The position numbers and the translations under genes were made by a program. Of a stretch of 64,000 bases of DNA, positions 50,976 to 58,864 are shown piece by piece. The DNA is from Synechococcales cyanobacterium C42_A2020_086. GTDB lineage: Bacteria; Cyanobacteriota; Cyanobacteriia; Elainellales; Elainellaceae. The stretch is taken from the NCBI GenBank assembly GCA_015272325.1, contig JACYLU010000010.1:48606-112605 (forward strand), written 5' to 3'. The notes beneath the pieces are model-generated. The model saw only the letters and a list, made by a program, of their open reading frames with translations, had not been told where the DNA came from and did not search any database. Each line of letters starts with the position of its first letter. The first letter of the stretch is position 1.

Positions 50976-51693
50976 CTGAGTTCTTCCCTTCTTCCCTATC
51001 GGTAGCTACGATCAATGGCGCAATGAGACCTTACTTGCCTGAGACAGCCTAAGATACCATGAACTTCTAGCTGAAAGACAACTCCAGAGTCCACTGTAGA
51101 GCGTCTGACGTTGAATTTCGGCTCAATTTGGCTTTATGGTGGTTTGGATGGTGCTCCAGAGGTAACAATGTTGAAGTGATATTGAAGTGAAGATGAGCCA
51201 TTTGGCTGAGCAGAGCCGCACAGGTTTAGAGCTGGGATTAAGACCACCAGTATTTTGAAGGTTAGCCCTCTGTTTTGTTCCATGCCCATTTCTGTAAACT
51301 CGTGCCAAAGGCGTTTCACACCAAGCTACTGATGTTCTAGGCAGGGCTAGCAGAACCGCATAGGAGGATATTGCCTGCGGTAGCGTCTCGAGAAGTCGTT
51401 CTGGCTAGGTCATATGCCGCTTTACCCATTCATCGCAAATTGACACACTCGACACACCTATCAGTTGACAGTAAGTGATTAGGTTTACTGTGGATAGCTG
51501 GGTGGATAGTCGGGTGGGTATTAGGTAGATAGCTGTACTGAGCAATTCTACTATCAACTTCTGCTGACTGGCTCTGCCTGCACCACTCTCTAGGCAGAAG
51601 GGGCTTAGCCGCCGCACTAACCGTCGAGTGTCGGATTCGGGCTACGCCTACCCAAGAATCAGGTTTCGTTGTTTCAGGATTGTGAACTCTAAC
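50976..51693. other. Long divergent intergenic region between Rieske and GH3 genes
   Basis: The 718-bp stretch has no convincing gene; overlapping minus-strand frames of about 60 codons (51123-51319) lack family patterns. ACAGTAA (51468-51474) and TTACTGT (51485-51491) form an inverted repeat with a 10-bp spacer, and TTGACA (51465-51470) overlaps its left arm, about 200 bp upstream of the GH3 start. Such a long divergent region suits regulated transcription of both sides. Confidence 0.45.
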
Positions 51694-53421
51694 ATGGCCA
51701 ACTTTGTGCGACCCTTGGTTGAGGCATATGCAACCTATGCAAAGCAACGGTTCATCCGCAAAGCTCAGAATCCCATGCAAGCTCAGGAGCAGTTCCTAAC
51801 GAGCTTACTGCAGGTTCAGCAGGGTACAGAACTGGGTCAAGCGTTTGGGCTGAGCGACATTCGGACAATCGAGCAGTTTCGCGAGCGAGTACCGATTTTG
51901 CCCTACTCCAGCTATGAACCGTACACCGAGCGCATTGCCAAAGGAGAGCCAAATGTGCTCAATCCTGACCCGGTGGTTTATATCAACCTAACGAGCGGCA
52001 CTACGGGTAAGCAAAAGATGGTGCCCGTAACCCAGCGCTTTCAGCGGTCCCTCAGTAGGGCCAATGCCGTTAGCTTTGGGTTCTTGCTAGAGGCACTGCC
52101 CTCTCACGCTCGTCAGATCCAGCGACCACTCCGGTTTGGGCGGCTGATGTCGGCCAATTCGGTGCGGCTGCAGGGTATTACCGAAGGCGGCATTGCCTAC
52201 GGTCCGGTGACGGTGGGCAGCTACCGCATGAATCGTTGGCTTGGGGAGTTTGGCTTTGCTCAGCCCTTTCAGGCGATGGAAATTGGCGATAGCCTCAGCC
52301 GCCACTATGTGTGCTTGCTGTTTGCCCTCTGCCACCCTGACACGCGCGGCATCACGGCCAATTTTCCGATGCTGATGCTGCGGATTTGCCAGTACCTAGA
52401 GCAGTACGGCGAAGAGCTGACCCACGATATAGCAACGGGTCGTTTTGCACCGTGGCTGAAGCTAGAACCAGAGCTGCGGGCAGTCCTAGAGCGTCGCTGG
52501 CGACCCCATCCGCACCGGGCAGCCGAACTGCGACAGATCCTCCGCCGTGATGGGCGACTGACCCCCCACACCGCCTGGCGCGATCTCTCGGTTGTGGGAA
52601 CGGCAATGGGTGGCACCTCGGACTTCTACTTCCAGCGGTTTCCCGAGTATTTTGGCGATACGCCTCTGTTTGGTGGCGTTTACGGCACGGCAGAAGCAAC
52701 CTTCAGTGTCTGTTACCAGCTCGGTTACGAGGGTGGCATTCTGGCCCTAGAGAGCGGGTTCTACGAATTCGTTCCCGAAGATCAGTGGACCGCAGACCAA
52801 CCCAAAACGCTGCTGCCGGTAGAGGTTCAGTCTGGAAAGCGCTATCGCATCCTGCTCAGCAGCTACAGCGGCTTCTACCGCTATGACATTGGCGATGTTG
52901 TGGAAGTGCTGGGCTTCTATGAGCAAACCCCGATTATTGTCTTTCGGCACCGGCAGGGGGGGTTGCTGTCCTCTACGACGGAGAAAACTACTGAATATCA
53001 CGTTACTCAAGTGATGCAAACCCTGCAGCGGGAGTTTGGGCTGGCTCTGGATGATTTCTGCATCAGCCTGTCCGAACAGGAATGCCCAGCCCATTACTTG
53101 GTCAACATTGAGCTGGCAGCGGGGCAAACCCTGACGCAGCCGCAAGCATTCCTGGAACGGTTCGATTACTGGCTGGGGCAGTTTAACAACCCCTACGCTA
53201 CGGTACGTCGCGATCAGGTCCCGCCTCCGCGGCTGCGGATTCTAGCTCCCGGCAGCTTCAAGATCGTGCGGCAGCGGCAGCTTCTGCGCGGCACCTCCGA
53301 CTCGCAGCTAAAAATTCCTCACCTCACGGAAGACCGACGCTTCTTCGATGGGCTGGAGGTGATTCAAGAGTACCGTTTGCCCACGGATGTTGGGTCAGTG
53401 GTGAAATTGAGCCGAGGGTAG
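51694..53421 (+). CDS. GH3 auxin-responsive-promoter family acyl-amido synthetase
   Basis: ATG 51694 starts MANFVRPLVEAYATYAKQRF; an open extension to GTG 51628 is not supported. The product is 575 residues of the GH3 adenylate-forming superfamily. Plant members adenylate jasmonate, indoleacetate or benzoates and couple them to amino acids. The ATP motif 1 is VYINLTSGTTGKQKMVPVT. Motif 2 lies in FGGVYGTAEATFSV-like LFGGVYGTAEATFSVCYQ, motif 3 in LLSSYSGFYRYDIGDVVEVLGF. The C-terminal lid contains STTEKTTEYHVTQVMQTL. Bacterial members are little studied. Its place beside an alpha-oxoamine synthase and oxygenases suggests amide formation in a special pathway. Confidence 0.92.
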   Translation: MANFVRPLVEAYATYAKQRFIRKAQNPMQAQEQFLTSLLQVQQGTELGQAFGLSDIRTIEQFRERVPILPYSSYEPYTERIAKGEPNVLNPDPVVYINLTSGTTGKQKMVPVTQRFQRSLSRANAVSFGFLLEALPSHARQIQRPLRFGRLMSANSVRLQGITEGGIAYGPVTVGSYRMNRWLGEFGFAQPFQAMEIGDSLSRHYVCLLFALCHPDTRGITANFPMLMLRICQYLEQYGEELTHDIATGRFAPWLKLEPELRAVLERRWRPHPHRAAELRQILRRDGRLTPHTAWRDLSVVGTAMGGTSDFYFQRFPEYFGDTPLFGGVYGTAEATFSVCYQLGYEGGILALESGFYEFVPEDQWTADQPKTLLPVEVQSGKRYRILLSSYSGFYRYDIGDVVEVLGFYEQTPIIVFRHRQGGLLSSTTEKTTEYHVTQVMQTLQREFGLALDDFCISLSEQECPAHYLVNIELAAGQTLTQPQAFLERFDYWLGQFNNPYATVRRDQVPPPRLRILAPGSFKIVRQRQLLRGTSDSQLKIPHLTEDRRFFDGLEVIQEYRLPTDVGSVVKLSRG

Positions 53422-53431
53422 GTTCCCTGGG

Positions 53432-54685
53432 CTAAGGTTCATTCCTTGCTTGCCGTCGCAGGCGACTGCTCAACTCGGTTTGAATTAAGCTGCGGAAGGT
53501 AGCAACCAGCAAAAACCCCATGCTCAGCACCAGCACGGCGGCAACATAAAACACAGTCGTCGTTTGAGCCGATGCGGCTTCGGGTAAGCTTTGCAGCAGG
53601 AAAGTGTACAGTCCGGGCGACAAAAACTGTCCTAGAAACGTGACGCCAGTTCCCAGCGCGAGCACAATGGATTGCAACGCAGGAGGGGTGACATTGGCTA
53701 GCGCGCCATAATGACTGGGCATGACAATTCCCAAGCCGATGCCAAACAGAATAGCCACCAGCATCAGCAGGGATGCCTGCAGCACATTGGGAATGGCAAC
53801 CAGCGCAACCGCCATACTGCCAAAGCCGATGCCAATACACAGAACCGTGCCCAAGCGACGGGTGAAATACTTCAACCCGAAGGCGGCTATGGCGGCAGAC
53901 CCAATGGCCTGAGAAGCCAGAATGGCGCCAATCGTTGGAGTGCTGGCATTGATGGCTTCCTTGAGGTAGATTGGCATCGTCGTGACGGTGGCGTAGGCGG
54001 TGGCTGAGGTCAGCAGCAGCGTCACCAGAAAGCGCAATACCCGTGAATCGCGAGCAAGCGTCCCGATCTTGTTTGCTGCAACGCCTTTCAGGAGAGAGTC
54101 CGATGCAGGGCGCTCTGGATTGGAACGATCAGTCAATGTGAGGGCTGCCGCTAGAGCAATCGGCAGGCTCATGCCGTAGAGATAAAACGCCCAGCGCCAG
54201 TTGGTTGCCCCCACCAGACCCGCCAGCAGCGGATAGGCAATGTTTGCTAGGGAAATCGTGCTCGATGCCAAAGCAATTGCCTGTGAGCGCTCCTCTTCTT
54301 GAGGATAAAGCTGCGCCAGAATGCCCAAACTCGCTGCGGCAATACCACCCGTAGCAGCCCCAAGCAACAGCCGCGTGACTAGCATAGCTTCATAGCTTGT
54401 CGTCCAAGCACCCGCGATTCCAAAGACCGCAAACAGCAGCAGCGACCCTACCAAAACCCGCACCCAGCCCATGCGGTTAGCAACCAGCCCCAAAATCGGG
54501 CTGAATAGAGCTACGGTTGAGTAATGGGCACTCGCCAGCCAGCCCGCCTGTGCCAAAGCCTTATCCAACTGAAATTGCTGCTCAATTTCGCCTAGGACCG
54601 GAATGATCACCGCTCCGGGCATCACAGCAAGCGAGCCAGCGGCCAGCAGCACCCAGAGTTTCAATCGATTGTGCGTTTGTGTCAT
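53432..54685 (-). CDS. Major facilitator superfamily transporter
   Basis: A 417-residue permease with 12 hydrophobic helices. TM1 is LWVLLAAGSLAVMPGAVIIPVLGEI. The loop 2-3 motif is FSPILGLVANRMGWVRVLVGSLLLFAV (variant of GxLADRxGRK). TM4-5 show LLLGAATGGIAAASLGILAQLYPQEERSQAIAL, and the second half begins around RVLRFLVTLLLTSATAYATVTTMP. The arrangement resembles drug/metabolite exporters of the EmrD/Bcr type. It converges with the GH3 gene, with only 10 bp between stops, and stands in front of the two oxygenase genes. Export of a product of the surrounding genes is an attractive but unproven role. Confidence 0.92.
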   Translation of the reverse strand: MTQTHNRLKLWVLLAAGSLAVMPGAVIIPVLGEIEQQFQLDKALAQAGWLASAHYSTVALFSPILGLVANRMGWVRVLVGSLLLFAVFGIAGAWTTSYEAMLVTRLLLGAATGGIAAASLGILAQLYPQEEERSQAIALASSTISLANIAYPLLAGLVGATNWRWAFYLYGMSLPIALAAALTLTDRSNPERPASDSLLKGVAANKIGTLARDSRVLRFLVTLLLTSATAYATVTTMPIYLKEAINASTPTIGAILASQAIGSAAIAAFGLKYFTRRLGTVLCIGIGFGSMAVALVAIPNVLQASLLMLVAILFGIGLGIVMPSHYGALANVTPPALQSIVLALGTGVTFLGQFLSPGLYTFLLQSLPEAASAQTTTVFYVAAVLVLSMGFLLVATFRSLIQTELSSRLRRQARNEP

Positions 54686-54895
54686 GAAGGCGTCGGGGGG
54701 GTGAATGTAAACGACGAGACTCCCGCTCTAGCGAAGGGTGAAATGCGGCTGTGCCATTACTTAAGCTTGTTCCTGAGAACGGGTCACGAACAGCCCCCAC
54801 CTGCTCATGAATAGTGCTCATGAATAGGGGCTGGAATTATGCAGACTCGATTGAGCGCATAACCCCACTCGCGATTCAGTAGCTTAGAGATTACC

Positions 54896-55864
54896 CTATA
54901 ACATCTGCAAAATCTCTTTAATTTTTTGCTGCCGCTGAGAACTCAACAGGGCAACTGCTACCTGCACCAAGACGTTGGGAACCGCACAAAGGCTCCCCAA
55001 GTAGGCCCGCCAACGTCCCCAAAAGAAGACCGCCCGAGGTGTGGGATACACTCGCCAGAAGCGATTCAGCGAGCACGCCATCTCGTCGCCCAGAGCTGTT
55101 ACTTCGTGCCACCAGCCTGCCGGAATGTAAAGCAGTTCCCCAGGACCCAGAACCACGTCATAGCGGTGCTGCATCGCCTGCCGCAGTCGAGGAAACGCCG
55201 CAAAGTCCGGCTGATCGGGATAGACACGGCTAAACCAGGAGCGCAGCCGCAGTCCATAGCGCAAATGGGCATAGAAAGGATAGGGATAGAGGTTGAAGGT
55301 TTGCGAGGGCGGAAACAGCACAACTCGCTTAGAACCATGGAGCTGAATCAGCGTGCCGTCCATCGGATCGTAATGCAGGCATTCCACATGCCCCGCCGGA
55401 CCGACCCAAAGGTTGAGGCTGCTGGCCGGCTGCGTTAGTCCTAGGTGGCTCAACTGGGAGCAAATGGTTTGCACGGCCTCAGTTTTCGCCAAGGGCGTAT
55501 TTTGGATCGAGCATTTCGCCAGGTAGATGTCTTGCTCGTGGGCTTCCCGGCTGCGCAGCAGGGCGGCGTATTCGCTGAAGGGCTTGCTGTGGGTCTTAAC
55601 GCCACTACCGATGCTGGTCCACTGGCGCTTATCTTGCTGATAGCGCTCTTTGCCGTAGTAGCGCAGCAAAAACTCATGGCTACCGAGCTGGTCGCAGAGG
55701 TAGTCCAGGTTCCAATCCCAGTCGGGTTGCAGCCAGTCAGTAATGATCACCGGCAGCCCACGCCTCTGGTACTGGGCGGCAAATCGTTCCGGCGTCAGTG
55801 CTGCTAGAGCCACGCGATCAATGGGCTGAGTCTCAATGGGAGGGGTTGGCGTTGCGAATGTCAT
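54896..55864 (-). CDS. Cupin-like JmjC-domain 2-oxoglutarate oxygenase
   Basis: A 322-residue protein of the FIH/JmjC cupin-like group of Fe(II)/2-oxoglutarate dioxygenases. It starts with PVIITDWLQPDWDWNLDYLCDQLGSHEF. The iron triad is visible as His-x-Asp in HVECLHYDPMDGTLIQLHGSKRVVLFPP and His in GELLYIPAGWWHEVTAL. The Lys after GSKR is the usual 2-oxoglutarate anchor. The final 60 residues include FFWGRWRAYLGSLCAVPNVLVQVAVALLSS, hydrophobic and possibly membrane-associated. AGGAGCC lies 9 nt upstream of ATG. It is followed downstream by the MFS gene and preceded 42 bp upstream by an AspH-type hydroxylase on the same strand, so an operon is likely. Confidence 0.9.
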   Translation of the reverse strand: MTFATPTPPIETQPIDRVALAALTPERFAAQYQRRGLPVIITDWLQPDWDWNLDYLCDQLGSHEFLLRYYGKERYQQDKRQWTSIGSGVKTHSKPFSEYAALLRSREAHEQDIYLAKCSIQNTPLAKTEAVQTICSQLSHLGLTQPASSLNLWVGPAGHVECLHYDPMDGTLIQLHGSKRVVLFPPSQTFNLYPYPFYAHLRYGLRLRSWFSRVYPDQPDFAAFPRLRQAMQHRYDVVLGPGELLYIPAGWWHEVTALGDEMACSLNRFWRVYPTPRAVFFWGRWRAYLGSLCAVPNVLVQVAVALLSSQRQQKIKEILQML

Positions 55865-55906
55865 TGGGGATAGGCTCCTGAATGCTTGTTTCTTGTCACG
55901 TCACTC

Positions 55907-56665
55907 TTACTTCAGCAGCGCCTCGAACTGCTTTTCCCAGCTCTGATGATTGCCCCTAGCCACCTGCACAATCGGCGATAACCCAATCAAGGCAAAGACG
56001 ATGCCGTTGATCAGCGACAGGGGAAACCGCAGCGGGCGGGCAATATCTAAAAACAGCACGACCCGGTAATCATCGGTGTCATTCCAGACTTCGTGGGGAA
56101 AGGTGTCATCAAAGATCAAACTTTTGCCTTCTTCCCAGTACGCCACCTGATCGGCGACGCGAATACGGCAGCCCTCTCGCGGTTCCGGTACCTTTAGCGC
56201 CAAGTGATAGCGAATGATGCCTTTGTGTTTGCCGCGATGTTCGGGGATATGTTTGCCGGGAGCCAGAATCGAGAAGAACGCCACCTTCAGTCCCGGAATT
56301 TGATCGAGCAGCTTCGCCGTTTCCGGACAACGGTCACAGTTTTGCTGCGAGCGGTAGCCAAAGGCCGTGAAGAAATAGGTTTTCCAACGGTCATCGTCGG
56401 CAATGTTGCCTTGGCGGGGCGAAATGTCCTGGAAGTTGGGTAGCGCCTCGGCATAGGGCATAACCTGATCCAGCTCGCGGCGAATCGTCTGCCAGTTGGC
56501 CTCCAGGGTATGAGACCAGGGAAACTGATCGGTGCTAAAAAACACAGCATCGCCCACCTTCGAGTATCGGGGCACCAGCCCTTCCAGATAGTTCACGACG
56601 CGACCCAGTATTCCCTGGTCGGGCGATAGCTTTTCTAATCGATCAATCGTCGTCTTGAATACCAC
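55907..56665 (-). CDS. Aspartyl/asparaginyl beta-hydroxylase family oxygenase
   Basis: A 252-residue Fe(II)/2-oxoglutarate oxygenase of the AspH family, which hydroxylates Asp/Asn residues in proteins, free amino acids or lipid headgroups. The key phrases are FFSILAPGKHIPEHRGKHKGIIRYHLAL (iron His in PEHRG), WEEGKSLIFDDTFPHEVWNDTDDYRVVLFLDIARPL (second iron His in FPHEVWN). The C-terminus (LSLINGIVFALIGLSPIV) is hydrophobic, which suggests membrane contact. Start is GTG 56665, with AGGAG 7 nt upstream. It is the first gene of an apparent three-gene unit AspH - JmjC - MFS. A lipid or N-acyl amino acid substrate would fit the neighbourhood; inference only. Confidence 0.92.
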   Translation of the reverse strand: MVFKTTIDRLEKLSPDQGILGRVVNYLEGLVPRYSKVGDAVFFSTDQFPWSHTLEANWQTIRRELDQVMPYAEALPNFQDISPRQGNIADDDRWKTYFFTAFGYRSQQNCDRCPETAKLLDQIPGLKVAFFSILAPGKHIPEHRGKHKGIIRYHLALKVPEPREGCRIRVADQVAYWEEGKSLIFDDTFPHEVWNDTDDYRVVLFLDIARPLRFPLSLINGIVFALIGLSPIVQVARGNHQSWEKQFEALLK

Positions 56666-56996
56666 AAGGATCTCCTCTCCACCCAGACATAATCAAACTG
56701 GCTGCGTGCACCAGAATAAATCTTAGTGTACGTAAATCTTAGTGTACGCAGAGGGCAAAGGCAGTAGCAGCAATGGTTCAGGCGATTCAGCCTTGCTGCT
56801 CCTGCAACGATTCAGCAACGATTGATGCCACCATTACCGGCTTTCACGTTATACCAGCGCAACGCTCGCGGTTCGACAAAATCGGCTGTTAAGATGCTGA
56901 CGAGACTGGATTGGTCTGTGCTAGCTGGTCTAGCTGGTCCGGTGCAGACGCCCGTTGCTGCTGCGCATTGCTCATCACTCTTTACCAACACCCCTT
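56666..56996. other. Divergent intergenic region with a 16-bp tandem duplication
   Basis: The 331-bp gap lies between the AspH and YdcF genes. TAAATCTTAGTGTACG is repeated exactly at 56717-56732 and 56733-56748, about 50 bp upstream of the AspH start codon and therefore in its promoter region. No ORF is supported. Confidence 0.5.
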
Positions 56997-57785
56997 ATGG
57001 ATCTGTTTCTCTCTAAATTGCTGCCGCTGTTGGTCTATCCGCTCGGCCTAGCATGCTTGCTGCTGGTGATTGCCCTGCTGACGCTATGGAAGCAACCGCG
57101 CACGGCTGCACTTTGTATCATTGTGGCCTTGGGACTGCTGCTCATTGGCGGCAATAGTTGGGTAGCAACGCAGATGGTCCGCTCGCTCGAGGAGCAGTAT
57201 GTGCCCACCGCTCTGCCCACCGTTGATGCCATTGTGGTCTTGGGGGGAGCAGTGCGTCCTCAGTTTCCGCCGCGGCCCTGGATTGATGTGGCTGAAGCAG
57301 GAGACCGCCCGATTTACGGAGCACAGCTCTACAAGCAAGGCAAAGCGCCACTCGTGATCCTCAGCGGTGGACGCATTGAGTGGCAGGGCGGCGGACCGCC
57401 AGAATCGGCTGATATGGCCAAGCTGGTAGAAGCGCTGGGGGTGCCAGCAAGCGCCATTGTGCAGGACCCAACCTCGCTCAATACCTACGAGAATGCCGTC
57501 AACGTCAAGCAGATTCTGCAGGCGCGGGGACTGAATCGCGTCTTGCTGGTCACGTCAGCCATGCACATGCCGCGAGCGCTGCGCGTCTTCTACCGCCAGG
57601 GCATTGAGGCACTGCCGGCACCCACGGACTTTCTTGTGTCTGAGCAAGAGATCCGCGAACCCAACACCACTTGGCAAGCCCGACTGTTGAGCTGGCCGCC
57701 CGAAGCCGAGAACCTCTATCGTCTGACTCGGGCACTCAAGGAGTACATCGGCATTGGGTTCTACAAGCTGCGGGGCTGGCTCTGA
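56997..57785 (+). CDS. YdcF/ElyC family membrane protein (DUF218)
   Basis: ATG 56997 (MDLFLSKLLPLLVYPLGL) is preferred to an upstream TTG. The product is 262 residues. Two helices at the N-terminus (LLPLLVYPLGLACLLLVIALLTL and ALCIIVALGLLLIGGNSWVA) anchor a periplasmic DUF218 domain. Its marks are VDAIVVLGGAVRPQFPPRPW, LYKQGKAPLVILSGGRIEWQGG, VQDPTSLNTYENAVNVKQIL and VLLVTSAMHMPRALRVFYRQGIEALPAPTDFL. ElyC/SanA relatives affect envelope integrity and peptidoglycan or lipid carrier homeostasis. The short gene at 57859 follows 73 bp later on the same strand. Confidence 0.93.
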   Translation: MDLFLSKLLPLLVYPLGLACLLLVIALLTLWKQPRTAALCIIVALGLLLIGGNSWVATQMVRSLEEQYVPTALPTVDAIVVLGGAVRPQFPPRPWIDVAEAGDRPIYGAQLYKQGKAPLVILSGGRIEWQGGGPPESADMAKLVEALGVPASAIVQDPTSLNTYENAVNVKQILQARGLNRVLLVTSAMHMPRALRVFYRQGIEALPAPTDFLVSEQEIREPNTTWQARLLSWPPEAENLYRLTRALKEYIGIGFYKLRGWL

Positions 57786-57858
57786 TGCCGTAATCAAGGT
57801 GGATCAAAATGTCATAATCAAGGGAAAGCCTAGCGGCAGTCTGCTGTCTCTTTCCGTC

Positions 57859-58086
57859 ATGTCAGAACCGTTTCCGCAGCACATTGTTCCCCTACCTCAG
57901 CCCGATGTTGAAGAAGTCCTGGTAGCCCATCAGGTCACCTACGAATTCTATGCAGAAGTGCGCTACCGAGCCGACTTAGAGTGCTACTGCCAGTGGTATG
58001 AGCAGGTTTCCGAGCAGCATCAGCGTGAACTCGCAGCCATGCGCAGCGATATCAATATTTTGGGATGGTTTGTTCGCCGAAGCTGA
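57859..58086 (+). CDS. Small conserved cyanobacterial hypothetical protein
   Basis: ATG 57859 gives a 75-residue product, MSEPFPQHIVPLPQPDVEEVLVAHQV, then YEFYAEVRYRADLECYCQWYEQVSEQHQRELAAMRSDINILGWFVRRS. The frame is open upstream to 57754, but that part overlaps the end of the YdcF gene and looks non-coding. The composition (acidic start, aromatic centre, helical end) is protein-like and I take it as a real gene. No family is recognised. It might be co-transcribed with YdcF. Confidence 0.6.
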   Translation: MSEPFPQHIVPLPQPDVEEVLVAHQVTYEFYAEVRYRADLECYCQWYEQVSEQHQRELAAMRSDINILGWFVRRS

Positions 58087-58120
58087 AGGAAACGCAGGGA
58101 ATGAGGATTGACTTCCGCAT

Positions 58121-58378
58121 TCAACCATCTGACTCAGCCTTACTAGGCTCATCAGACTCCAGCTCAATCTCGTTTTCCCGCAGGTGGGCTTTGAAGCGAC
58201 TGTTATCAAATTGAACGACAAAGGGGAAGTTAGCGCTCACGGGCTTGCCCTGCCATTCCCGGACAATCTCGACAATTTCTCCGGTCATCCCCTTGAGATC
58301 AAAGGGTTGATTCCGGTGATTGGGATTGTGGTAAACCACGACAGATTCTTTAACTCGAATACGATCGCCAACTTTCAT
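58121..58378 (-). CDS. ftrV: Ferredoxin-thioredoxin reductase, variable chain
   Basis: FTR passes electrons from photosystem-reduced ferredoxin to thioredoxins, switching enzymes on in light. This 85-residue beta-barrel subunit stabilises the catalytic chain (FtrC with the [4Fe-4S] cluster, not in this window). The family text is clear: MKVGDRIRVKESVVVYHNPNH, then FDLKGMTGEIVEIVREWQGKPVSANFPFVVQF and FKAHLRENEIELES. It is one of the best lineage markers here, being confined to oxygenic phototrophs. It is convergent with the 75-residue hypothetical gene. Confidence 0.96.
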   Translation of the reverse strand: MKVGDRIRVKESVVVYHNPNHRNQPFDLKGMTGEIVEIVREWQGKPVSANFPFVVQFDNSRFKAHLRENEIELESDEPSKAESDG

Positions 58379-58864
58379 AAACTTAGTGTTCTCGGGTCAT
58401 CGCTTAGCCGGTTCAGCCGCTAAGATCCACAGACACAGGACAAGCCGAGTTGGATTGGTGAACCCCGCTCATAAGGACATTCCGGCTTAACCGTGGGCTA
58501 GCAGATGAATTCAGGCAGCTTTCATTATCTTTGCACATGATGATCCCCTTACCTATGGGCTGGAGTGATCGGCAGATGGTCTGGTGGGTCAATCGTTGAG
58601 CAAAGCGACTGAGAAAGCTGGTATCGCTAGACTCGCTCAGGGCAGGCACCGGTGCTGTTGATTACGGCTCTTAGCTCATACCCTGTTTTTAGATCTGCTT
58701 GCCTGTTTTTAGATCTGCTTGTTAGATCTGCTGTTTTTAGACGGTTTGCCCCAGCTAATTCGGCCGGTCCACCCGGCTATCCAGAGCAGATGCTAGGCTA
58801 AAGGGCAGAGGTCGTGGATGATCAGACCTGTACCCCAACACTACATCAGCCTAGAGGGAAAGCC
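58379..58864. other. Divergent ftrV / tldD intergenic region
   Basis: The 486-bp stretch carries the 20-bp tandem repeat at 58682 and probably both promoters. A minus-strand frame of 78 codons (58413-58649) shows no family pattern and no ribosome site, so I leave it out. Confidence 0.4.
58682..58721 (+). repeat. 20-bp exact tandem duplication upstream of tldD
   Basis: CCTGTTTTTAGATCTGCTTG at 58682-58701 and 58702-58721, followed by a partial third copy TTAGATCTGCTGTTTTTAGA to about 58741. Non-coding. Confidence 0.9.

Noticed and set aside
51123..51319. Overlapping minus-strand ORFs of about 61 codons
   Set aside because: Two frames compete over the same DNA, neither has conserved features, and the region is a long divergent promoter.
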